A DNA stretch of 64,000 nt from an uncultured Alphaproteobacteria bacterium (lineage in GTDB: Bacteria; Pseudomonadota; Alphaproteobacteria; HIMB59; GCA-002718135), in the NCBI GenBank assembly GCA_902621725.1, contig CACNND010000005.1, positions 21,663-85,662 on the forward strand, in the 5' to 3' direction. Numbering within the stretch: position 1 is the first letter of the stretch; every line of letters starts with the position of its first letter. This document shows, one piece after another, positions 39,024-47,231 of this stretch. Under the pieces are notes generated by a model. The model was given only the letters and a program-made list of their open reading frames with translations. It made no database searches and was not told where the DNA came from. Position numbers and translations under genes: made by a program.

Positions 39024-39656
39024 TTAGATCGCAGTTTTAAAATAAATATATTTATTAAATTCCTCTTTTAAGTCGATGCTAACTCTTGCATGTACTTTAC
39101 CTTGTTTTCCTTGAAATGATTGTTTTTCTGTAACTGGAAACACACCTTCATGCCAAATATTTGGATGAATATATAAACCTTTTGATCCGTCACAATAAAA
39201 TGCTTTGAAATGTTCTGGTTCAATGTCGTCTGTTGGTAAGGCTAAAGGACAAATAAATGGTTTATTTTCTTCAGGAAAGAAAAGCTGACCTCCATCAGGA
39301 TGATAATTTGCATGCCATAAAAAAATTTTTGTTGGATCTGAATATTTATCTTTTTGTAATTCTTGATCAGGATTATTGGCATAGCCCAGTATATATTTTC
39401 CATCTACTTCATAATCGCTTTTATGTTGAACAGCATTATTTTGCCCATACAGCACGTCACCTTGCCACCAGGTATCAAAAGAACCTTCGGTAGTTCCACC
39501 TTCATTACCAGTTCCCTCTTCTATGTCGCGCCATCCTTGTTTTGGCCAAGTAACAATTTCAATATCACTATTTTCAAAACTATCGATTAAATACCCATAT
39601 CCTTTAAGATTTTCATTTGTTGCTTTAACTAAAGGTATTTCAATTTCTTTTGTCAT
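39024..39656 (-). CDS. Ureidoglycolate lyase (AllA)-superfamily-like protein of unknown function
   Basis: NYHPDGGQLFFPEENKPFICPLALPTDDIEPEHFKAFYCDGSKGLYIHPNIWHEG aligns by eye with the AllA core (ERHPLGTQAFIP...[21 protein letters not shown]). Confidence 0.65.
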   Translation of the reverse strand: MTKEIEIPLVKATNENLKGYGYLIDSFENSDIEIVTWPKQGWRDIEEGTGNEGGTTEGSFDTWWQGDVLYGQNNAVQHKSDYEVDGKYILGYANNPDQELQKDKYSDPTKIFLWHANYHPDGGQLFFPEENKPFICPLALPTDDIEPEHFKAFYCDGSKGLYIHPNIWHEGVFPVTEKQSFQGKQGKVHARVSIDLKEEFNKYIYFKTAI

Positions 39657-39663
39657 TATTTTG

Positions 39664-40761
39664 TTAGTTTAATGTTAATCCCAATTCAGTAACAACTTCT
39701 TTTACTGCTTTTATAGTATCCATCATGTCTTGTTCATCTAAATTACCAATACACCCAATTCTAAAAGTTTCTGCTACTGTTAGTTTTCCCGGATAAATTA
39801 AAAAATTTTTTTCACTAAGAGCATTATAAAACTTCTCAAAATTAAATTTAGGATCATCAGGTTGTTTAAAAGTAATAATAATTGGTGCTTGCAAATTATC
39901 AGGAAGTAATTGCTCAAATCCCAACTCTTTCATTCCATTACAAATAATTTCACAATTTTTTTTATATCTTTTACCTCTTCCTTTTACACCGCCTTGTTCT
40001 TTATGTTCTTCAATCGCTTGATTGAATGCAGCTAATACGTGTGTAGGAGGTGTAAATCGCCATTGTTTATTTTTTTCCATTGCTTGCCATTGATCATACA
40101 AGTCTAGACTTAATGAGTGACTATTGCCTTTTGCATTTTGAATAACTTCATTTTTAACAAGAATGAAACCAACACCTGGCACACCTTCTAAGCATTTGTT
40201 TGATGAAGCGGCTACAGCATCAAAAGTAATTGTTTTAGAACTTAAGGGTAATGCACCAAAGGCACTCATTGCATCGATGAACAGCGATAAATTTTTCATT
40301 TCAACTAATTTTGCAATGTCTTCAATAGGATTTAAAATACCCGATGTTGTTTCACAATATACAGCAAAGACGTGTGTTAAGTTGTTGCTATCAATTAACT
40401 CTTCAATTTTGTTGATGTCATGTACTTCATGTTCAGCAACTTCATATTCAATAAAATCTCTTCCTAAATAAGTGCACATTTTTTTCATTCTTTGTCCGTA
40501 AGCACCATTGATCAGAATTAGAATTTTAGAATCTTTTTGAGTAAGAGAGCTCACCATTGACTCTACAGCAAAAGTTCCACTTCCCTGCATTGGAACACAT
40601 TGATATTTATCTTCACCGTCTATTAATTTAACAAGAGAATCTCTAATTGATGCATTGAGATCAATAAATTTTGTATCTCTTGAACCCCAATCATGAAGCA
40701 TAGCCTCTTTTGTTGACATTGATGTCGTGAGAGGACCAGGGGTTAATAATTTTTTATCCAT
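39664..40761 (-). CDS. phnW: 2-aminoethylphosphonate--pyruvate transaminase
   Basis: LLTPGPLTTSMSTKEAMLHDWGSRD, PMQGSGTFAVESM, DAMSAFGALPL, SSNKCLEGVPGVGFIL. Confidence 0.95.
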   Translation of the reverse strand: MDKKLLTPGPLTTSMSTKEAMLHDWGSRDTKFIDLNASIRDSLVKLIDGEDKYQCVPMQGSGTFAVESMVSSLTQKDSKILILINGAYGQRMKKMCTYLGRDFIEYEVAEHEVHDINKIEELIDSNNLTHVFAVYCETTSGILNPIEDIAKLVEMKNLSLFIDAMSAFGALPLSSKTITFDAVAASSNKCLEGVPGVGFILVKNEVIQNAKGNSHSLSLDLYDQWQAMEKNKQWRFTPPTHVLAAFNQAIEEHKEQGGVKGRGKRYKKNCEIICNGMKELGFEQLLPDNLQAPIIITFKQPDDPKFNFEKFYNALSEKNFLIYPGKLTVAETFRIGCIGNLDEQDMMDTIKAVKEVVTELGLTLN

Positions 40762-40849
40762 TAAATATTTACTTAATAAATATTATTATAAATTTGATCA
40801 ATCTTATTAAAGTTGGAATTGAATTTATTTTCTAATAAGTTAATTATAA

Positions 40850-41425
40850 ATGAGAATGGAAGAAAATATCGTAGATTACCTCTTAGATCTTTTGAAAACA
40901 AAAGGCGCTGATATTCAATATGGTAATGAGGATGTGACCCAGCTTGAGCATGCACTCCAATGTGCTGAGCTTGCTGAAAAACATAAATTACCAGGACCAA
41001 CAATTGCTGCAGCATTACTGCATGATGTTGGCCACCTTATCTATGAGGACGGCGATCCCATTCATGAAGGCAAAGATGGTCATCATGAAAATTTAGGTGC
41101 TGATTTTTTAAAAAAATATTTTGGTGAGGATGTTATTTTACCAATTAGAGCACATGTTGATTCAAAAAGATATTTATCAAGTGTTGAAGAAGGTTATTAT
41201 GATAGTCTATCAGAAGCATCAAAACTTTCGTTAAAAGTTCAAGGTGGACCTTTCTCAAAAGAAGAAGCAGAAGCGTTTATCAGCAAACCTTTTATGGATG
41301 AAGCAGTAGAGCTTAGAAGATTTGATGACTTAGCAAAAGTTCTAGATAAAAAAACTCCCGATGTTGAACATTTCCGCCCCTATTTAGAAGAAGCAAGACA
41401 GTCTTTTTTAGCTAAACAAGCGTAA
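40850..41425 (+). CDS. HD-domain protein, TIGR03276/PhnZ-TmpB-like (phosphonate-operon HDIG family)
   Basis: YGNEDVTQLEHALQCAELAEK, AALLHDVGHL, GKDGHHENLGADFL, PIRAHVDSKRYL. Confidence 0.85.
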   Translation: MRMEENIVDYLLDLLKTKGADIQYGNEDVTQLEHALQCAELAEKHKLPGPTIAAALLHDVGHLIYEDGDPIHEGKDGHHENLGADFLKKYFGEDVILPIRAHVDSKRYLSSVEEGYYDSLSEASKLSLKVQGGPFSKEEAEAFISKPFMDEAVELRRFDDLAKVLDKKTPDVEHFRPYLEEARQSFLAKQA

Positions 41426-41950
41426 ATGCAATTTAGCAATTATGATTTTATTGACTCTAAGTCATTTGCAGGAAAAATTATATTAACTTCCTTTCCAGGT
41501 CTTAATTCTAATGGCTTATTTGATGAAAAAATTTTAGCAAACGAATTAGATATATTCAAAAATAACAATTGTAGTTCTGTTACTTCTTTTGTTGAAGATA
41601 GCGAATTTGAAAAATTGTGTGATAAAACTTTGTTTGTCAAAAATATTTATGAACATAAATTACATTGGTACCATTTACCCATTTATGACATGGGAGCACC
41701 AGACAAAGATTTTAAATATAAATGGGAAACAACAAAAGTTTTATTAAAGAACGAATTGATAGATGGAAAAAATATAGTTTTGCATTGCCGTGGAGGAAAA
41801 GGAAGAGCGGGAACTATCGCTGCTATTTTACTTATAGAATTTAATTATCCTAAACAAGAAGCAATCGATTTAGTTCGATCAAGACGAAAAGGTGCAATTG
41901 AATCTAAAATTCAAGAAGAATTTATTTTTGCTTATAGAGCCGTAAATTAA
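41426..41950 (+). CDS. Dual-specificity/CDKN3-like protein phosphatase
   Basis: P-loop HCRGGKGRAGTIAA (HCxxGxxRxG), upstream general-acid loop LPIYDMGAPD. Confidence 0.85.
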   Translation: MQFSNYDFIDSKSFAGKIILTSFPGLNSNGLFDEKILANELDIFKNNNCSSVTSFVEDSEFEKLCDKTLFVKNIYEHKLHWYHLPIYDMGAPDKDFKYKWETTKVLLKNELIDGKNIVLHCRGGKGRAGTIAAILLIEFNYPKQEAIDLVRSRRKGAIESKIQEEFIFAYRAVN

Positions 41951-42999
41951 AAAGAAACTGTCAAATTAAAAATATTCTCTAGAATAAATAAAACTATCAA
42001 AGAAATTAATGCCGCTATTATAGGTAATGTCATCCAACCCAAAGAAATTCTACCAGCAATAGACCATTGTACTTCTTTACCACCTTTCAAAAGGCCTATT
42101 CCAATAACACCTCCAACAACAGCTTGCGAACTAGAAACAGGAACAAGTGGAATAGAAGGAAGATTAATAGATTGTAAAAAAGCACTTATACCCTGGGATG
42201 CAAATAAAAATAAAACTATAGAATGTGAAACAACAACAATAAAAGCTGCCACAGGCGACATCTTCAATAGATCGTTTCCTACTGTATACATTACTCTTTT
42301 AGAGTACGTAAAGACACCAACAGCAATTGCTAAACCACCCAGTAAAAATAATTGTTCTTTTGATGAAAAAATAAATAAGTTACCCATATTCACATCTGTG
42401 AAAGGAGAAATAGGTACAAACACTCCCATTACATTGGCAATATTATTTGCACCTAAACTATAAGCACCAAAAGCACCTGCTAAAAGTAAGGCTGTTCTTG
42501 TATAAGCATCCAGTCTTAAGATATGTAATTTTCTATTTAAAATAACTCTTTTTGTAAAAGTAAATAATCCCATTGCAATAATGCCAGCTATTATTGGACA
42601 CAGAATCCATGTGCTCAATATAGTTAATAAAACTTGAATATTAGTCGAAGATCCCGTGTATAAATTCCAACCAACAATTGCTCCTACAATTGCTTGTGTT
42701 GTAGAAACTGGCAAACCAACCTTTGTCATTAAGTAAACTGATATCCCTGCAGCTACACAGGCAGCGAATGCTCCAGGCAAAGCATTAATTGCACCAAGCT
42801 TTCCTAACGTTTCAGTTGTTCCTGCCCCACTTATAATCGCACCAAGAATTACAAAGACACTACAAATAATTGCTGCAGTTGTAAAACTAACCATTCGTGT
42901 TCCAACAGCAGTTCCGAAAACATTTGCAGCATCATTGGCACCAAGCGACCAACCTAAAAATAAACCACCAAGTAAAAAAATTAGAATTGTAATTTCCAT
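41947..42999 (-). CDS. pit: Inorganic phosphate transporter, Pit family
   Basis: GANDAANVFGTAVGTR, SLGANNIANVMG, VSSSQAVVGGVIGIG. Confidence 0.95.
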   Translation of the reverse strand: MEITILIFLLGGLFLGWSLGANDAANVFGTAVGTRMVSFTTAAIICSVFVILGAIISGAGTTETLGKLGAINALPGAFAACVAAGISVYLMTKVGLPVSTTQAIVGAIVGWNLYTGSSTNIQVLLTILSTWILCPIIAGIIAMGLFTFTKRVILNRKLHILRLDAYTRTALLLAGAFGAYSLGANNIANVMGVFVPISPFTDVNMGNLFIFSSKEQLFLLGGLAIAVGVFTYSKRVMYTVGNDLLKMSPVAAFIVVVSHSIVLFLFASQGISAFLQSINLPSIPLVPVSSSQAVVGGVIGIGLLKGGKEVQWSIAGRISLGWMTLPIIAALISLIVLFILENIFNLTVSF

Positions 43000-43005
43000 T
43001 GAAAA

Positions 43006-43668
43006 TTAAACGGAACGTTTAATAGCGTAAATTTGAACCTCGTCAGCTATGTCTTCTGCTTGATCACAAATACGATCAATCTTCTCTACAAAATAACGAA
43101 GATGCATTTTTTGATCTAGAGCTAATTCAGAATCAAAAATTCTTCTTGCAAGTGCACTAAATTTTATATCTGATTCTTTTTCATAAAAAGTTACTTTATG
43201 AGCATTATCTCTAACAGATTTAATATCTCTAAAAAATGATCGGACAGTCAAACAAAGTGACTCAACACAGTTTACAACTGTCTCTGTTAACTCAATTAGA
43301 TCTTCATGAAATTCTTTTGGAAAATTAGGTTTTTGAATAGAGAAGTGATAACAATTTCCTTGGTACATTCCAATTAATTCGTCGATGTGTTCTAGAAGTC
43401 GTAACACATCACTTCTTGCATCTGGGATTAGTGTTTCTTCATAAAGAGTATGCTCAACATCTTTCGTAATTTTGTCGGCCTTACTTTCCATTTCTTTAAC
43501 TTTTTTAACCATTTCCTCAAATTTACCATTGGCGGAATGATTGAGATAAGTTGGAACTATCGATTTAAATACTAAGCCCACTTCAGAGACAATATCAACA
43601 AACTCATCAATTTCTCTTTCAAGCTTTTTGGTATCACCAAATAATGATGCACTTTTTAATCCAAACAT
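43006..43668 (-). CDS. DUF47/PhoU-like protein (OrfA, Pit accessory)
   Basis: FGLKSASLFGDTKKLEREIDEFVDIV, helical PhoU-like; upstream of and co-directional with pit. Confidence 0.9.
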   Translation of the reverse strand: MFGLKSASLFGDTKKLEREIDEFVDIVSEVGLVFKSIVPTYLNHSANGKFEEMVKKVKEMESKADKITKDVEHTLYEETLIPDARSDVLRLLEHIDELIGMYQGNCYHFSIQKPNFPKEFHEDLIELTETVVNCVESLCLTVRSFFRDIKSVRDNAHKVTFYEKESDIKFSALARRIFDSELALDQKMHLRYFVEKIDRICDQAEDIADEVQIYAIKRSV

Positions 43669-43707
43669 GGAGTGCTTATAGAACTTTTCAAAAAAAAAGA
43701 AAGAAAT

Positions 43708-43725
43708 GTTAAATTTTTGTTACAA
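43708..43725 (-). promoter_or_regulatory. Candidate Pho box upstream of orfA-pit
   Basis: Minus strand TTGTAAC-AAAA-ATTTAAC; the 17-mer TTGTAACAAAAATTTAA is identical to the sequence upstream of phoB. Confidence 0.65.
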
Positions 43726-43791
43726 TTTGATTAATATCTTTATCTTTAAGTAAAGTGTAATATTCGCAATCTATAGAATTTAGGAGAAGAT

Positions 43792-44019
43792 ATGACAGAT
43801 TTATCAATTAATAGAATTAAGTGGTTTAGCACCGCGTTAATATTATCAGGAATATTATTAACCAATTTAAATGCCTATCCGATTAATATAATTATTCACG
43901 GCACAGGGGCTGTTGGTTGGTCAATTGTTGGTTATATGACAAAAGATCGAGCTCTTCTTACAAACTTTGGTTTACAGCTTCCACTATTTATTTTTGGTTA
44001 TATTTATTTGCTTTCATGA
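43792..44019 (+). CDS. Small two- to three-TM membrane protein (possibly DUF6552-like)
   Basis: 75 aa hydrophobic ORF; ATGA overlap with the next gene; AGGAGA Shine-Dalgarno. Confidence 0.7.
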   Translation: MTDLSINRIKWFSTALILSGILLTNLNAYPINIIIHGTGAVGWSIVGYMTKDRALLTNFGLQLPLFIFGYIYLLS

Positions 44020-44435
44020 AAAATAAAAATATTCTTTTTATGTGTGTTGCTAATTCAGCAAGAAGTCAAATGGCTGAAGGAATTGCAAAAAAATTATATC
44101 CTAATTGTATTATTCAAAGTGCAGGATCAGTGCCAAAAGAGGTTAATCCCAATGCTATACTGGTTATGGGTGAAATCGATATTGACATATCAAAACATTA
44201 TTCAAAAGATTTTGAAAGTTTAGACAACAAATTCAGAGATGAACTAAATACCGTTTTTACGCTTTGTAAGGAAGAGGTATGTCCAGTTTTAAATTCTAAA
44301 GCTCAGATACTTTCAATTCCATTTGATGATCCTGCATCAGATCGTTTTAGTTCAAACCAATTAGATAAGTTTAGAGAAGTAAGAGATTCAATTTTTGATA
44401 AATTGAAAGAACTTAAAAATTTATTTGAGAATTAA
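44016..44435 (+). CDS. Arsenate reductase/low-MW phosphotyrosine phosphatase family (ArsC, thioredoxin-coupled type)
   Basis: ILFMCVANSARSQMAEGIAKK (CX5R), TLCKEEVCP, FDDPASD. Start moved from 43917 to ATG 44016, where the homology begins. Confidence 0.85.
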   Translation: MKNKNILFMCVANSARSQMAEGIAKKLYPNCIIQSAGSVPKEVNPNAILVMGEIDIDISKHYSKDFESLDNKFRDELNTVFTLCKEEVCPVLNSKAQILSIPFDDPASDRFSSNQLDKFREVRDSIFDKLKELKNLFEN

Positions 44436-44517
44436 TGAAGTTAAAAATTAATTAAATTTATAAAAACTTAATATTCTATTAACACATCTGTAAAAAATAA
44501 AATTTAAATACTCTTTA

Positions 44518-44565
44518 CCACTCACAATATTATTTCTTCCTGCTATGTCCAATTGTTGTGAGTGG
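44518..44565. other. Perfect 10-bp inverted repeat with 28-nt loop between convergent arsC and ppk
   Basis: CCACTCACAA (44518-44527) / TTGTGAGTGG (44556-44565). Confidence 0.6.
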
Positions 44566-44580
44566 GATTAAATTCTATTT

Positions 44581-46680
44581 TCAAATTTTTAAATTAGACT
44601 TAGCTCTAGATTTGAGTTTTGCTGAACCCCTCCCAGACAAGCTTGGATTTTTGATAAAAAAATTGTGAGAGGAAAATTTTTTCTCTTTGCTTGATATTTC
44701 TTTTTTCTGATAATTGCCATTACTTAACATTTGCCAAGAATTTGTATTATCTGTCATACTGGCAATTAAGATCTGATTTAATATTTGTTCATGTACAGTT
44801 TCATTTTCAATAGGAATAAATGTTTCAACCCGCCTATCTAGATTTCTTTGCATTAAATCGGCAGAAGAAATAAACAAGATATTTTTTCTATGAGGGAATT
44901 TATGACCATTATAAAAACAATATATTCTCGTATGTTCTAAAAAACGACCAATTATGCTTTTAACAACTATATTTTCTGATAGATTTTCTTTACCAGGTAT
45001 TAGAGAGCAAATTCCTCTTATCAACAATTCAATTTTTACATTTTTTTGAGATGCTTTATAAAATTCATCAATAATTTGTTTATCAACAAGAGCATTACAC
45101 TTACATACTATTCCAGATGGTTTATTTTTTCCAGCATTTGTAATTTCATTTCTAATTAGTTCATTTAATTTGTTTCTTGCAGTTATTGGAGAATATACTA
45201 TTTTTTTTATTGTTGTTGGTTCAGAATAACTAGTTAAATAATTAAACATTTTTGCAGCATCATTTGTTAATGTTTTGTCACAGGTGAAGTAAGATAAATC
45301 CATATAAACTCTTGCATTTCTCGGGTGATAATTACCTGTTCCATAATGTGCGTAATTTACAACAGAATTCATTTGCTTCCTTGTTACAAGTGTAATTTTT
45401 GCATGAGTTTTCATATCAATATTGCCAAAAACAACTTGCGCTCCAGCTAATTCTAATTCTTTTGCCCATTTTAAGTTACGCTCTTCATCAAAACGTGCTT
45501 GCAACTCTATAATGACAGTTACTAATTTTCCTTTTTGTGCTGCTCTAACTAAACTTGCTTCTATTGGTGAGTCATCAGTAGTTCGATATAAAGTATGTTT
45601 TATTGATAAGACTTTTGGATCATCTGCAGCTTGATCAATAAACTGCGTCACTACTTCAAAAGATTCAAAAGGGTGATGAATAACAATATCTTTATTTGCT
45701 ATAGCTTTAAAATAATCATTTTTAAAATCTTTAATTCTTTCAGGAAATCGTACCTTAAATTTTGGAAAAAATAATTTTTTAAAATCTTTCAAAAAAATTG
45801 ACTCTATACTCGAAAGATTAACGGGTATTGGCAGTTTATATGTATTTACATCCTTATAGTTAAGTTTTTTATTTATGAATTTAATTAAGTGACTAGATAT
45901 ACTTTCATCAAAATCAATTCTTATTACCTCTTGTCTTCTTCTCTCAAAAATAGCTTTTTGAAATACTAAAAATAAATCTTCTCCTTCACCCCCTAATTCT
46001 AATTCACTATTCCTAATTGGTCTAAAAACACCTTTATCCAAAACCCTATCACACTGGAAAATTTCTTTTAAAGAAATAAGTAGGGCTGTCTCCATAGATA
46101 CAAAACGTGTTTTTTTACCAGGTAATTTAATAAATTTTTCTAATCCCTCTGGCACTCTTAGTATTCCATAAAAAGTTTTTTTATTATTCATTAAACGACA
46201 TACTAAGGTTGTTTCTTTATTTGGTATAAAAGGAAATGGGTGAGATGGATCAATAATAATTGGCGTTAAAACCCCCCAATTATTTTCTTCTAAATAATTT
46301 TTAATAAATGTTTTATCTTTTGTTTTCAGTGTTTTTTCTACATCTATATGGATTTTGTTTTCTGAAAGCTCTCTTAGTAAATCTATCCATATTGATTTTA
46401 TATTTGAAATCATCTTCGATGTTTCTTTATCTATCAGCTTGAGTTGTTGTTGTGGTGTTAATCCATCAAAACTTTTATTTCGTGAAAATTTTTGAACATT
46501 CAATCCTGCTACTCTAACCATAAAAAATTCATCTAAATTAGAGAATGCTATTGATAAAAATCTAACCCTTTCTAAAAGTGGAATTTTACTATCAGATGTC
46601 TGACTTAAGACTCTTTCATTGAATTTTAGCCAAGACAATTCCCTGTTTGCATAGTTATAAGCTGTATTTTTTTTTAACAT
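44581..46680 (-). CDS. ppk1: Polyphosphate kinase 1
   Basis: NRELSWLKFNERVL, FSNLDEFFMVRVAGL, HHPFESFEVVTQFIDQAADDPKVLSIKHTLYRT, THAKITLVTR, YAHYGTGNYHPRNARVYMDLSYFTCD. Confidence 0.97.
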   Translation of the reverse strand: MLKKNTAYNYANRELSWLKFNERVLSQTSDSKIPLLERVRFLSIAFSNLDEFFMVRVAGLNVQKFSRNKSFDGLTPQQQLKLIDKETSKMISNIKSIWIDLLRELSENKIHIDVEKTLKTKDKTFIKNYLEENNWGVLTPIIIDPSHPFPFIPNKETTLVCRLMNNKKTFYGILRVPEGLEKFIKLPGKKTRFVSMETALLISLKEIFQCDRVLDKGVFRPIRNSELELGGEGEDLFLVFQKAIFERRRQEVIRIDFDESISSHLIKFINKKLNYKDVNTYKLPIPVNLSSIESIFLKDFKKLFFPKFKVRFPERIKDFKNDYFKAIANKDIVIHHPFESFEVVTQFIDQAADDPKVLSIKHTLYRTTDDSPIEASLVRAAQKGKLVTVIIELQARFDEERNLKWAKELELAGAQVVFGNIDMKTHAKITLVTRKQMNSVVNYAHYGTGNYHPRNARVYMDLSYFTCDKTLTNDAAKMFNYLTSYSEPTTIKKIVYSPITARNKLNELIRNEITNAGKNKPSGIVCKCNALVDKQIIDEFYKASQKNVKIELLIRGICSLIPGKENLSENIVVKSIIGRFLEHTRIYCFYNGHKFPHRKNILFISSADLMQRNLDRRVETFIPIENETVHEQILNQILIASMTDNTNSWQMLSNGNYQKKEISSKEKKFSSHNFFIKNPSLSGRGSAKLKSRAKSNLKI

Positions 46681-46740
46681 AATTTTTTTTTATATTTTTT
46701 AGGTATAAAAAAAACATGTTCATAAAAAATTCATATTTCT

Positions 46741-47199
46741 TTAATAATTTTTATTTTTTGGTTTTAAAATTTTATCAATAGTCCAGCTATTTTTAAAGGA
46801 TATTATAGCAAAAGCACAGGTTGGAAAATGTTCAATATTTGAATTACATAAAATATTAATTGACTCTATCAAACTAGGGTTGTGTCCAATGATAAGAGTA
46901 TTTTTTTTTAATTTTTTAATTTTGCTTACAAGTATATTTGGTGGGCATTCGTAAATATCGTTATCAATTGTAAATTTTACTGAGCGATCAAATGAATTAG
47001 AAATTATATTATATGTGCTAGTTGTTCTTTTAGAAGGAGAACATATTATCTGACCAATTTGAAATTTTCTTTTATCTAATATTTTAGAAAATTGTTTTGC
47101 GTTTCTCATACCTCTTTTATTTAGCGGCCTATCAATGTCATCAAGTTCTAAATTATCCCAACTAGATTTGGCGTGACGTAATAAATAGACTTGTAGCAT
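46741..47199 (-). CDS. Histidine phosphatase family protein, SixA-like
   Basis: LRHAKSSWDNLELDDIDRPLNKRG, IIGHNPSL. Confidence 0.9.
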   Translation of the reverse strand: MLQVYLLRHAKSSWDNLELDDIDRPLNKRGMRNAKQFSKILDKRKFQIGQIICSPSKRTTSTYNIISNSFDRSVKFTIDNDIYECPPNILVSKIKKLKKNTLIIGHNPSLIESINILCNSNIEHFPTCAFAIISFKNSWTIDKILKPKNKNY

Positions 47200-47231
47200 T
47201 CGAGTTTAATACTTTAGATGTATACATTTCC

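Noticed and set aside
39257-39590. Two plus-strand ORFs antisense to the AllA-like gene
   Set aside because: The minus-strand protein has clear family-like motifs; the antisense ORFs do not.
40762-40849. Possible Pho box in the phnW/HD-protein divergent region
   Set aside because: No TTGTAAC/CTGTAAT-like pair found; only AT-rich near-matches.
40773-41015. 80-aa minus-strand ORF between phnW and the HD gene
   Set aside because: Mostly antisense to the HD-domain gene, no family resemblance; could not support it as a gene.
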